NCBI GenBank assembly: GCA_905221605.1
Contig: CAJNDS010000967.1
Location: 1 to 47,574, forward strand
Source: Symbiodinium natans
Taxonomy: Eukaryota; Sar; Dinophyceae; Suessiales; Symbiodiniaceae
Length of the DNA: 47,574 nt
Reading direction: 5' to 3'
Shown here: piece after piece, positions 11,601 through 21,386 of the stretch
How the letters are laid out: every line of letters starts with the position of its first letter
Position numbering within the stretch: position 1 is the first letter of the stretch
The notes under the pieces: generated by a model
What the model was told of the DNA's origin: nothing
The model's input: the letters and a program-made list of their open reading frames with translations, nothing else
Databases searched by the model: none
Program-made: the position numbers and the translations under genes

Positions 11601-14600
11601 CATAGCCTACAACAGCATGCTTGGCCAAGCGAACAAACAAGATCGGGAATGGAATCGGGTCGGAGATCGGGAATCGGTGCGCGTCCTGCAAATACAAAGC
11701 TGGAAGCGCTGGAAAAGGGGCGCTGGACCATTCCCTGGAGGGCTTGAGTTGAGGGCCGGAAGGTTGGAACTGAAACCTCCATCCCCGCCATTTCGCCAAA
11801 GCAATCCACCAGAATTCCAAGAACGGGCATCCAGAAATCCAAAAGGTGAGGAGTAGCCGAAAAGTACCCTTTCCAATTTCATGCGGCCCCTCTGTTACCA
11901 GGCGGCTTCTTGGACTGGGTGAGTGCATCTTGTCCAGCAGAGGGGAAGATCCAGACCAGGCCCTGAACAGCATGCCGGTTGCCTCCCAATAACAATACTG
12001 ATTACGAAGCTGATTACGAAGCATGTGAAATATATATATATATATATATACATATATACATATCTATATATATATATATATAAGCAAATATGAGAATAAC
12101 AGTATTGATTACGAAACATGTGATATAGAAGTAAAGTATATGATTGCGGTGCATGTTAGAAGCTAGTTCCTAAATACTAGTTAACCTATCTCCCCCCCCC
12201 CCCCCCCCCCCCTCTATCCTTGATTCTGCCCTATTGAGGGGCAACAGGCTACAAGAGCTTGAGTTATGTAGTGGTTGGAGTCCTTGATTCAACATTTTCT
12301 AAAGCTGTGATACGCTTCCCAATCTTTCCTCTTCTGGGCACCCAGAAATCCAAATCACAAGATCCAAGTCTTCCTTAGTTCTGATGCGAGGCCATCAGAC
12401 CTAGGCGAGAATTGTGCTCTCCATAAACACCTACTCGCGCCAGCGAATGTGCAAGCCCAGACTCCAAATCCTATAACAAGAGTTCATATATACACAAGCA
12501 ATCACAAGCACTTAAACTCCGAGCAGATTGGGCCCTCAGACGACATTCGGTTGCAACTCCGAAAGCAAATTGCACCACGCATCCGCTAGAGCAGGTTTAA
12601 GCTGGACGGTTTAGGGTTTAGGGTTTAGGATTTAGGGTTTAGGGTTGACAGTGGCAAGTCTGAGAGAAAAAAGCCTTTGCCATGCACGTGTACTCCCCCA
12701 AGTCGTGGAGCGCTATTCAGAATATACCAAATGCTGGAAGTTGCGTCGTGACAGGCATCCCACACAGCTTCTTCGTTTAGGGCTTAGGGCTTAGGGTTTA
12801 TTAGGGTTTAGGGTTTAGGGTTCTTTTTGCTGTGCCATGCTTGAAATGCGTACAGAAACCAGAAGCCATCCCTGGCTTTCCCCAACCCGACACGAAGGAA
12901 TCCCCCCGCGTCCTGCTTCACCTGCACCGGGAAGGTCGCCAAGCCTCGGTCTCTCAAAGGAGAGCCCCTAAACCCCAAACCTTAAACCCTTTGAACCCGA
13001 TTGAACCCGAAGCCCCAAACCCTTTAAAACTCAAACCCCAAACCCTGAACCATTTAAACTCCAAACCCTAAACCCTAAAACCTTTAAACTCCAAACCCTA
13101 AACCCTCGTAGGGATCATTGTACCTCTTGCTGCTTCGCATCGGCTAGAAGGCCGCGCTTCCTGGCTTAAGTTCTTCGAGGAGCCGACATCCCCAGACTTG
13201 CGGGGACGCCCTGAAGCCGTGTACAAAGCCAAACGGCACGTGGTTTAGGGTTTTAGGGCTTAAGGCGTGGGGTTCAGGGCTAGGGTTTAGGGTTTAGGGT
13301 TTAGGGTTTAGGGTTTAGGGTTTAGGGTTTAGGGTTTAGGGTTTAGGGTTTAGGGTTTAGGGTTTAGGGTTTAGGGTTTAGGGTTTAGGGTTTAGGGTTT
13401 GGGGTTGCCAGCTATAGGGATTTTTTTGGAAACCCTTAACATGGTTCTGAGAAGCCCATATCCGGCAAGGTTTAAGACATACTTCGAAGCCCTGTGCTCC
13501 GATGGTTCTGAGAAAATCCCACATGGGACGAGCGCCATTAGCATCGTCGGGGCATGTCTTGGAATGCACCCAAGCAACCCACACTTGAGGAATACTGCAA
13601 TTTGTGATCACAACTAGTCATGAAAGAGCTGATCTGCTAATACCAGCACCAAACACCCGCACTCGTGGTCTTTCTGCAATGACACGCTTGACAATATAAA
13701 AGTGTGACTTAACGCAGCCCTAGCCCCCGTCTTTACACAGAAAATCACGTGATGCCAAGCAGCAAGAACGCCCCAGCCCGCAAATGCGTGTCTCCTTCAG
13801 AGGTTCATGCTGCTGTCAAAAAGGTGCTCTGGCGGAGTGCAGCAATGCGATGCAGGCCTCAACTAGCCTCTTCAGCCAAAGCCCTAAACTTGAAATCCGA
13901 ACCGTAAGACGTTAGCACCTTTGACACTCGCAAAACCGACAAAACCGACGCCGCGAATCTGGCCTCGGCCTCATTTCGGGCCATGGGGACAGAGACACAG
14001 TTTCCGGCCTGAAAACACTGCGATACTTCGTGCTGTCTCACTCACACTCTAGAGGGTCAGGTGGGGACATTTTCACCATCATCAGGTAATGGCGGCTGAG
14101 CAGTGTAGGCATATACAGAGCACTCAGAACTCACAGAGTATAACTCGGCTCTCGAACGTTGTCGTGCGTGGCAGTGATGCTTCACTTCCAGGCATTGTAT
14201 GGCATGAAGCGGTCGCTGCATCCGTCGGCCCGTTTTTCATCAAGGAACCGACAGGACTAGATCTGGGGCAGGCACCGGGGTTCTGCCCCCCTGTGCTGCA
14301 TGCTTTTCAAATCTCACAAGCTGGTCGACTTCACGACTGCATTGCTTGAGCCCATCATCGCTGCATCTGTTTTAGACATAATAATAAGGAGGAAACAGCC
14401 GCAAAAGGGGCCATCAGCAAGACTACTGCCCCCATGTGGAGTCTTTGTTTAGTGAGTTTTCGCGAGCCTCTCTCAGCTCTAAAGTGCAAGGCACTTTCAC
14501 ACACCGCCAGCCTGTCATTGTTACTTGGAACTCTATACAGTTTAGTTGTACCTACCCCATAATTCGTAGTTATAGCCCTAAACTCTAAACCCTACACCCT

Positions 14601-15732
14601 ACACCCTAAACCCTAAACCCTAAACCCTAAACCCATTCAGCTGTAGGTCAAGAGAGCCCCGGGTACTTTCACAGGGTTTTCCTCTTTGAGCCCAGTGACT
14701 GCGTTGAAGCACCAGCCGTGGTATCGGCACCGCAGCTCTCCTGACTCCAGAACCTGGGTTTACGGTTAGGGTTTAGGGTTTGGGGTTTAGGGTTGAGGGT
14801 TGAGGGTTGAGGGTCTATAGGGTCTAGGGTTTAGGGTTTGCCGCACATTTTGAGCAGAAGGGATTCCTCGAGAGTAACTTGCCTCGTCTTCAGTTACAGC
14901 CGAGCGGCTTCACCTGCAGACAGCGGAGCCATCCGATGAGGACAGCTGTCGAGAGCTGCGTGCCAGATGTTTTCTGTTGTGTCGGAGCACCAAACCTCAG
15001 GGAGAATCGGCAGGCTGCAAAATTTAGAATAGGTGCAAAGAAAGCACATCATCATCTGCTGCTGCTGCTGCTTCTGCTTCTGCGGTCATCGCCCAGAACT
15101 TCCTTGCTTTGCTGCGAGCTAATAAGACTAGTTAAGCGAAGAGGCCACCATGCGCTTGCCCAGGAGCTTCACAGGATTTGGCCTGGTTCTGGCAGGCGCA
15201 CTTCTTCCAGTCACTATGTGACTATGACTAGGATGACTCGTATCGCTACTTCCCTAAAGCGCGGCTACTACTCACACCGATCTATTCCCAGTCTTCATCA
15301 GAAGGAATGGTCATGCGAGTTCATAAGCCCCCCCCCCAAAGTGCACACTTTCAGTTCTATAGAGGATTATAGTACCCCAAAAAGTGTAAAGCGTACTCAC
15401 TCAGCTACTAGGAATAAACCCTGCATAGAAATCAAGGAAGGCAAGGTCGAGTCCAAGAATGCAACGCGCGTTCCGTCGCTTTGCAGCTCTGGTCTTCGCT
15501 GAGGTCGGGGCTTGTCGGTATGCAGGTAGTCGAGAGGCGCGATGGGATACCAGGCACGGTTCCAATCGAAGTACTCCTTCGCCTGGCAAGCCCCCGCAAC
15601 GCAGGCCCCCCACAAACAAGCAAAGCGCCCCGGAAACAAAAGCGAGGTGATGAGCCGATGATCATTTGGGGGGAGTGTGGCCTCGGAACTTGCTTCGGAG
15701 GTTGGGAAGATGCTATCTCTCTCAAACAGCAT
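5659..15732 (-). CDS. Rieske [2Fe-2S] non-haem iron oxygenase, PAO/TIC55-like
   Basis: Members of this plastid family oxygenate chlorophyll-breakdown or related substrates using a Rieske cluster and a mononuclear iron. Approximate exons: 15480-15732 (FDWNRAWYPIAPLDYLHTDK), 14909-15014 (WHAALDSCPHRMAPLSAGE), 14667-14753 (GELRCRYHGWCFN), 13950-14008 (GNCVSVPMARNEAEARF), 13483-13594, 10814-10948 (MENTFDPSHAPFLHNG), 10546-10618, 9690-9756 (LYFVPCGPHETRYIVNFG), 8260-8299 (RIPRLFFNKIFG), 8018-8061 (YRFQEQDLVAMVGQ), 7500-7571 (GTPSDKGVEVFRSLGRI), 6690-6774 (MIFDRWQRHAKHC), then two membrane exons near 6032-6140 and 5690-5859. Motif order and spacing match the PAO family. Start: the ATG at 15732 is in frame with FDWNRAWYP and precedes a hydrophobic stretch (LITSLLFPGRFACLWG) that could be part of a targeting sequence. 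Several donors are GC. The exact 3' end and the 10.1-10.3 kb part are uncertain. Confidence 0.8.
10100..10300 (-). CDS. Possible additional exon inside the PAO-like gene
   Basis: An open minus-strand stretch of natural composition (LSPLGGYDESTEGISATRQ, then LLRQDVLAKLEKLVEGL) between the 10546-10618 and 9690-9756 exons. It has an AG-before-G acceptor (ACTTTCAG then GCGC). It does not match the PAO pattern expected there, so it may be an alternative exon, a retained gene fragment or chance. Confidence 0.3.
10814..10948 (-). other. Mononuclear-iron exon of the PAO-like oxygenase
   Basis: A 135-base exon (45 codons) bounded by GAGACAG before G and GGA before GTACTGG. It carries ENTFDPSHAPFLHNG, the PAO-type iron site (Asp then His-x4-His). 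It joins in phase to the 13483-13594 exon, which ends in a strong GTATGT donor, across a 2.5-kb intron. The downstream 10546-10618 exon also joins in phase. Confidence 0.85.
12022..12082. repeat. TA microsatellite
   Basis: Imperfect (TA)n runs inside the 2.5-kb intron of the oxygenase gene. They are flanked by a repeated CTGATTACGAAGC / TTGATTACGAAAC motif (about 11998-12021 and 12105-12118), which suggests local duplication. Confidence 0.85.
12192..12212. repeat. Poly-C homopolymer (21 C)
   Basis: Uninterrupted C run within the large intron of the oxygenase gene. Confidence 0.95.
13282..13400. repeat. Longest internal telomeric array, (TTTAGGG)n
   Basis: About 17 almost perfect TTTAGGG units in a row, about 85 bases from the oxygenase exon at 13483-13594 and entirely inside its intron. 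This is the plant/dinoflagellate telomere unit. Confidence 0.95.
14580..14634. repeat. Interstitial telomeric repeat (CCCTAAA)n
   Basis: Seven CCCTAAA or CCCTACA units immediately after the second Rieske exon in gene direction. The opposite orientation (TTTAGGG) occurs at about 14762-14840 in the neighbouring intron. Confidence 0.9.
14667..15014 (-). other. Rieske cluster-binding exons of the PAO-like oxygenase
   Basis: Two exons together supply C-x-H-x17-C-x2-H, the cluster ligands: CPH in SCPHRMAPLSAGE (upstream exon) and CRYH in LRCRYHGWCF (downstream exon). The spacing is correct only if the intron between them starts with GC (GAA then GCCGCT) and ends at AACCCAG before GTTCTGG. A telomere-like TTTAGGG tract sits inside this short intron (about 14760-14840). 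Confidence 0.85.
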
Positions 15733-15800
15733 TAGGTGGCATGAGAGTTGAGGACTGACTGCCTCTCACAGAAAAAGCCCGAAACTTGAAGCTGGGAAGA

Positions 15801-18800
15801 TCATGTGATGGCACTTTTGTCTAGGCTTCCTGCTGCCCTGATGGCCTGCTGCTTCATCTCCTTCGTGACGTCGTCGTCCTTTCTTTTCCTGAGCTCATTG
15901 CTTCTCTTTCGGGGTTTGGGGCTGAGGGCTTGGGCCTTCTCTGTGTAGGCTTGAAGAGGCCTAAGTCTTGCACTGTTCAACCCTAAGAGCCTTTATTTGG
16001 AGAGCGCTCTGAACCCTGGGGTTACAAACTGGTCAAGCTTCTCATTGGGCTTGAAGGCATCCAGCACCTCCTCCATCATATCCACGGCCTGTTGCATGGG
16101 TCATGGGGGAAGGTTCATGTATCAGCTACTCTCCAGCTGGCCGCACCATAGCCAACCTCTAACTGTGGAAGACTTGACAACATGCTGACAGCAGCGTTTC
16201 AAGAAGGTGCACGGAACCTTCGTATGCTTTGTTGTCCTAAGGCCATGCCATGGGACTAAACTGGCGCAGGAACGGTGGAGGGTGCCCACTGGAGTCTCGG
16301 GTCCCATGCGCAAGAGACGTTCATTGTGTTGGTCTTGCGATGCGACTTTCCGTAACCCTAAACCCTCAAATACCCTCAACCCTAAATCCTAAGGGTGTCA
16401 CATCTGGCATTCCTGGTGCATGGCTCCGCATCGCAAGTGCAGGCTGCCTGCTGCTTCGCTTCCTTGGGGGCTGCATCCTTGTCTCCCTCACTCCTCGGCT
16501 TCCTATGAGGCTCAAGAGGCGTAGTGACTTCATCGGGGTGCCTATCATGCATTGAGGCCCGAGGCATTACGGAAGGCTGGAACATCGGAAACCCACACCC
16601 TTAGAGAAGCCTGCAAACAGTGCATGCACCCGACGTTTCCTTCACAAATGGGCGGGGGCTCCAAAGAACCCACGTTGTAAGGGCGCTGCGTCAGAAAGCC
16701 AGTTCAGGAACATGCCCCCAAAAACCCACAACCCACGTTGCAGGTAAGGCCGCCACATGAGTGAACCCAAACCATTACCAGCAAGACGATCCTGCACCAC
16801 AACCTGATAAACCCTGTTTCATACCTTCCTCCCCAACTTCTGAAAACAAAACGAGTGATTGGGATCGCTCCGCCGCAAAACAAGACAATCTTGACTAAGG
16901 CATCTGCTCTATTTGTTAAGACGCGTGTCCGAGAATAGCCGGCAATCACCCCCAGAAGGTAACACATCTCCACCACCCACTTGAAGCCCAAAGTGCCGAA
17001 ACCCTCAACCTGGCCCGGAAGCTCCCACTGACACTTAACCCTAAGAAGGCTTCCGATCTCGAACTAGACGAGCCCTCAAAGGTTTTCCCGGGCCTGGGCT
17101 CTCGGCGCGGCTTGCCATGCCGCAAGTGCTGCCATGCGGCTTCTCTTCGGGCTTCAAAGCGGCAAGCATCTCTCCCACCATGCCAGATACCTCGCAAAGT
17201 CTTCACAGAGGCAAGAGAGGTAGGCAGGTGTGTTTGCGCAGAAACTTAGGGCCACAACAAAGCTGGCACTTGAGAAGCACACTTTCCAAGCCCCGAACCT
17301 GTGGCGGAGCGTATGTCTCTTGCTTGGCAGCATCCGTCGAGTCAGATTTTTCGGACACCTGCTCAGCTTTTCCTTTGGTATCCTTGCTTGGCTTGTCTTG
17401 CTTGACATCGCCTTTGCCAGCTGTGGTCTCAGCCTTTGGTACTGCGGAGACTTCTGGCTTCTTTTTATCAGAGTCTTTCTTGGGCTTCTCTTCAGGTTGT
17501 GATTGCTCCGATTTCAATGCTTTGTCCATTTCATCCACAGGCTCTTTTGCAGGCTCCTTCTTCTCCTCGCCCCCCTTGGCTTCATCTCCTGACTTCTCCT
17601 TGTCCTTATCATCTTTGGCTTCCTTCTTGGGCTCTTCTTCCTTCGCTGGCTTCTTCTTCTCCTCGCCCTTGGCTTCATCTCCTGACTTCTCCTTGTCCTT
17701 ATCATCTTTGGCTTCCTTCTTGGGCTCTTCTTCCTTCGCTGGCTTCTTCTTCTCCTCGCCCTTGGCTTCGTCTCCTGACTTCTCCTTGTCCTTATCATCT
17801 TTGGCTTCCTTCTTGGGCTCTTCTTCCTTCGCTGGCTTCTTCTTCTCCTCGCCCTTGGCTTCATCTCCTGACTTCTCCTTGTCCTTATCATCTTTGGCTT
17901 CCTTCTTGGGCTCTTCTTCCTTCGCTGGCTTCTTCTTCTCCTCGCCCTTGGCTTCATCTCCTGACTTCTCCTTGTCCTTATCATCTTTGGCTTCCTTCTT
18001 GGGCTCTTCTTCCTTCGCGGGCTCTTCTTCTCCTCGCCCTTGGCTTCATCTCCTGACTTCTCCTTGTCCTTATCATCTTTGGCTTCCTTCTTGGGCTCTT
18101 CTTCCTTCGCTGGCTCCTTCTTCTCGTCGCCCTTGGCTTCATCTCCTGACTTCTCCTTGTCCTTATCATCTTTGGCTTCCTTCTTGGGCTCTTCTTCCTT
18201 CGCTGGCTCCTTCTTCTCCTTGTCCTTATCATCTTTGGCTTCCTTCTTGGGCTCTTCTTCCTTCGCGGGCTCCTTCTTCTCCTCGCCCTTGGCTTCATCT
18301 CCTGACTTCTCCTTGTCCTTATCATCTTTGGCTTCCTTCTTGGGCTCGTCTTCCTTCGCGGGCTCCGTCTTCTCCTTGTCCTTATCATCTTTGGCTTCCT
18401 TCTTGGGCTCTTCTTCCTTCGGCTTCCTTCTTGGGCTCTTCTTCCTTCGCTGGCTTCTTCTTCTCCTCGCCCTTGGCTTCATCTCCTGACTTCTCCTTGT
18501 CCTTATCATCTTTGGCTTCCTTCTTGGGCTCCTTCTTCTCGTCGCCCTTGGCTTCGTCTCCTGACTTCTCCTTGTCCTTATCATCTTTGGCTTCCTTTTG
18601 GGGCTCTTCGTCCTTCGCCGGCTCCTTCTTCTCCTCGCCCGTGGCTTCATCTCCTGACTTCTCCTTGTCCTTATCATCTTTGGCCTCTTTCTTGGGCTCT
18701 TCTTCCTTCGCGGGCTCCTTCTTCTCCGCGCCCTTGGCTTCATCTCCTGACTTCTCCTTTTCCTTATCATCTTTGGCTTCCTTCTTGGGCTCTTCGTCCT

Positions 18801-19400
18801 TCGCGGGCTCCGACGGCTCTGTCCCTTTCTCCACTTCGTCCTCGGAAGGTTTCTTGGAGTCTTTCTTCACCTCCTCCTCTCCATCTTTGGCATCATTCCC
18901 GGGCTTCTCTTTGGGCTCCTTCGTCTCAGGATGTTCGTCTCAATGGCAACCCACACAATGCCCTATGCAGATGACAGCGGCTGCCAAGTGCCAACGCGCA
19001 AGAGCCTTGTGATCTTCCTGAGGCTCTCACCCGCAACCCTTTTTGAACCCTAAACCCTAAACCCTAAACCCTTTTGAACCATAAGCCCTAAACCCCCTTC
19101 CGGCTTCTCCTCCTTCTTGTCCTCTGAATTCTTGGCATCCTTGCTATCCGAAGCGGAGTCATCTTTGGACTCTGCTTCGCCAGACTCCTTACTTCTCCAA
19201 ATCGCCAAGGAGAAAAAAGGTTAAACTTATATTATTCTTCGTGCTAAACGAGGAAACCCAAAAAAGGTTAAACTTATATTATTCTTCCTAGTAAATAAGG
19301 AAGCCCAAAAAAAGTTTAAAGCTCAACTATTGGCTAATTAAGACTCTTGTGACGCTTTGGGGTCCTTGTCCGAGCCGTCCTCGGTGTCGGAGCTCGCACG
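15801..19400 (-). CDS. Lys/Glu-rich tandem-repeat protein, function unknown
   Basis: Minus-strand exons run from about 19341-19400 (DTEDGSDKDPKAS) and 19092-19185 (AESKDDSASDSKDAKNSEDK), through a large repeat exon (about 17303-18930), to about 17090-17190 (MVGEMLAALKPEEK), about 16400-16540 (Asp/Lys-rich), 16026-16088 (AVDMMEEVLDAFKPNEKLDQF without its last residue) and 15801-15905 (ELRKRKDDDVTKEMKQQAIR, stop at 15801-15803). The repeat unit is 31 residues (93 bp), core EEPKKEAKDDKDKEKSGDEA, in roughly a dozen copies, presumably disordered or a charged helix. MVGEMLAALKPEEK and MMEEVLDAFKPNEK resemble each other, hinting at a short duplicated helix. No enzyme domain is seen. Within the repeats the frame changes near 18420 and back near 18010. 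The plus-strand 631-residue Ser/Leu-rich frame is the antisense shadow. Confidence 0.6.
17560..18850 (-). repeat. 93-bp coding tandem repeat
   Basis: The unit recurs every 93 bp, for example at 17588, 17681, 17774, 17867 and 17960, and encodes 31 mostly Lys, Glu, Asp and Ala residues. Shorter units occur at 18190-18240 and 18360-18420. Near identity of adjacent copies indicates recent unequal exchange or slippage. Confidence 0.9.
19213..19287. repeat. 28-bp direct repeat in an intron
   Basis: A 28-base AT-rich sequence beginning AAAAAAGGTTAAACTTATAT occurs at 19213-19240 and again, unchanged, at 19260-19287. A decayed third copy follows near 19306. It lies in the intron between the 19092-19185 and 19341-19400 exons. 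Confidence 0.85.
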
Positions 19401-20858
19401 CCGGACCTGTAGGCTGTTGATGGGGTTGAGGGTTTAGGGCCCTTGCGGGTTTAGGGTGTAGGGTTTAAGGCTTTTTTGCCACCCGCCTAGCAGACCCCCT
19501 CTGAGTTTAAGGTTTAGGGTTCAGGGTTTAGGTGTCTCGGAGTCTCGGGATTCTACACCTCCGAACTTTGCTGTGGCCGAAATCCTCCCTAAGGTGGCGC
19601 AAAAAACCATAAGCCAGAGCAGCGCGTGCTCGCTGCTTCCCGCATGGACTTCGGGCCAGACGTGTGCTCCAACCTGGAGAGTCAAGGAAGGAATGACCGA
19701 AGAAACAGATTCGGTGGCCGTCTACACCTACACCTTCTACACCGCGCGATTTTTGGGAGCTCCACCCTGAACCCTAAGCCCTAACCCCTAACCCCAAAAA
19801 GCCCTAAACCCTAAACCCTAAACCTTAAACCCTAAACCTGCCTCCAGCAAGACTCAGAAGGGCAGCGCCCCAGCTCCGGCAACGCGGTGCCTTCGTGGGG
19901 GTCTGAGGGTACGGTACGACCCCCCTCCTCCCAGCAACTCCAGAAGCTTCTTGCTAAAAAAAAACAAGCCCTCGAAGCCAAAGAACCGATCGACAGAACC
20001 CCAAACTCCGAAACCACCCCCAGCAATCCACGCGGCAGGCAACACTCATGTCCTTAAGAATACTGTCTCCGCTGCCTCAGCAAGCTTGGGATCAACGCTG
20101 GCCCTCTGCGTCTTGTGCCTCAGAGGTCCGCGGATCACACCTGAGTTCAGTTGCCGGGGAGTGGGGGGATGTGGGGAGTCTGGGAGTTGGTCCTTGTTGG
20201 GTTTCAGGTCGCCAAGAGCTCAAGCAAGGGCACCATACCCACCTTGTTTCAAGCCTCATAACCTTGCACCGGAATTCAGAGATGTGAAGCAAGTTGACAG
20301 GTACCGCAACCCTACTCCAACTTGTGGTGAAAGCTTCTCTACACAGCTGGCAGCTACAAAAAAACCTCTGAGCTGGAGCGCTGCGGTGGAGTTCTTCGAG
20401 ATCCGGTTGTGCCCGGGCGATCGGAGAGACTCTCCAAGACCCATGCTGAACGCCAGGAGGGGGCGCCCAACGCAGAGACATGGCTCCCAAAGCGTTAAAA
20501 AAATCTCTTGTGCTATATAATAAGCAAAGAAGGCCACATGCCTCAACCCGTGGAGTTTCTCGGACTTCGACAAACGCCTCGTGCGGGTGAGATAAGGGCA
20601 TAGCCACTGAAGGGTCACTTCTACTTAATTTTGCCTTGTGCGTTGTGGCGTTACCCGTAGATCGTGTGTTTTTTCGCCCTAAACCCTAGACCCTAAACCC
20701 TAAACCCTAAACCCGTTGCCTGCCCGCCCTCTACACCCACCTGGAGCTTTGCTTCTCAAAGCCTTGTACGAGACCAGGCTGAGCTGTCCCATGATGCACA
20801 TGTAGATTCTTGCGTGTGCATAAATAAAAAATACTATTAAACAAAGAAGAAATAAATA

Positions 20859-20889
<31 letters not shown>

Positions 20890-21386
20890 GTATATATATA
20901 TACACACCCTCTTCAACGAATCATATCCTAGCAAGCTTGGCAATTGTTAGGGCCTCCTGCATGGACGCCTCATCATCCCCACCTCGACACCACGAACCAT
21001 GAATTCTGCAAAAGCCCAGAACGCCAAATCCTTCGTTGATTCTTTCCAATGTGCGGACCCACCTTGATGGACGCACATTCGTGTGATGTGCTATGCAATA
21101 CCTTGACCTTGAGACACGAGCGAATCCCGGACTGGAACGGCACCCAAAGAATGGAAAGCGCCCACTGACCCTTCATGACCCTTCATCCCGTGTCCGCACT
21201 TTTTGCGTCCCGCTCTTGCAGGGCGTTTGGCAGAAGAAAAAAAAACTCTAACATGTGCATGGATTCGTGAGGTGATGTGCCTTGAAGGCATTCAGCAGGG
21301 GGGGAAAAGGCACAGCCTTGATGCCCCCCGACTCACCTTCACCCCCCCCTTTTGACGGAGAGCTTCTCTCTCTTTCCCTACCATTT
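19401..21386. other. Spacer between charged protein gene and kinase B
   Basis: Contains telomere-like arrays (about 19420-19540, 19765-19840, 20677-20715) and a TA-rich tract (20850-20905). Open minus-strand stretches at 20256-20618 (segment HEAFVEVRETPRVEACGLL in one frame) and about 19560-19690 may hold exons, possibly the 5' end of the charged protein gene. No motif is recognised and no splice pair is convincing. Confidence 0.4.

Noticed and set aside
11272-12024. 250-residue minus-strand ORF as an independent gene
   Set aside because: It lies in the large intron of the oxygenase, has mixed composition in overlapping frames, no recognisable motif and runs into TA repeats. Not excluded, but unsupported.
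15397-15502. ORF tail beyond DKPRPQ as part of the oxygenase
   Set aside because: Residues after DKPRP do not follow the family pattern, and the next exon (VWCSDTTENIWH) supplies the expected continuation, so this is most likely intron.
17117-19012. 631-residue plus-strand ORF rich in Ser, Leu, Phe and Pro
   Set aside because: It is the antisense of the Lys/Glu repeat. The minus strand connects to natural charged exons on both sides with AG-before-G junctions, while the plus frame is purely repetitive and ends without context.
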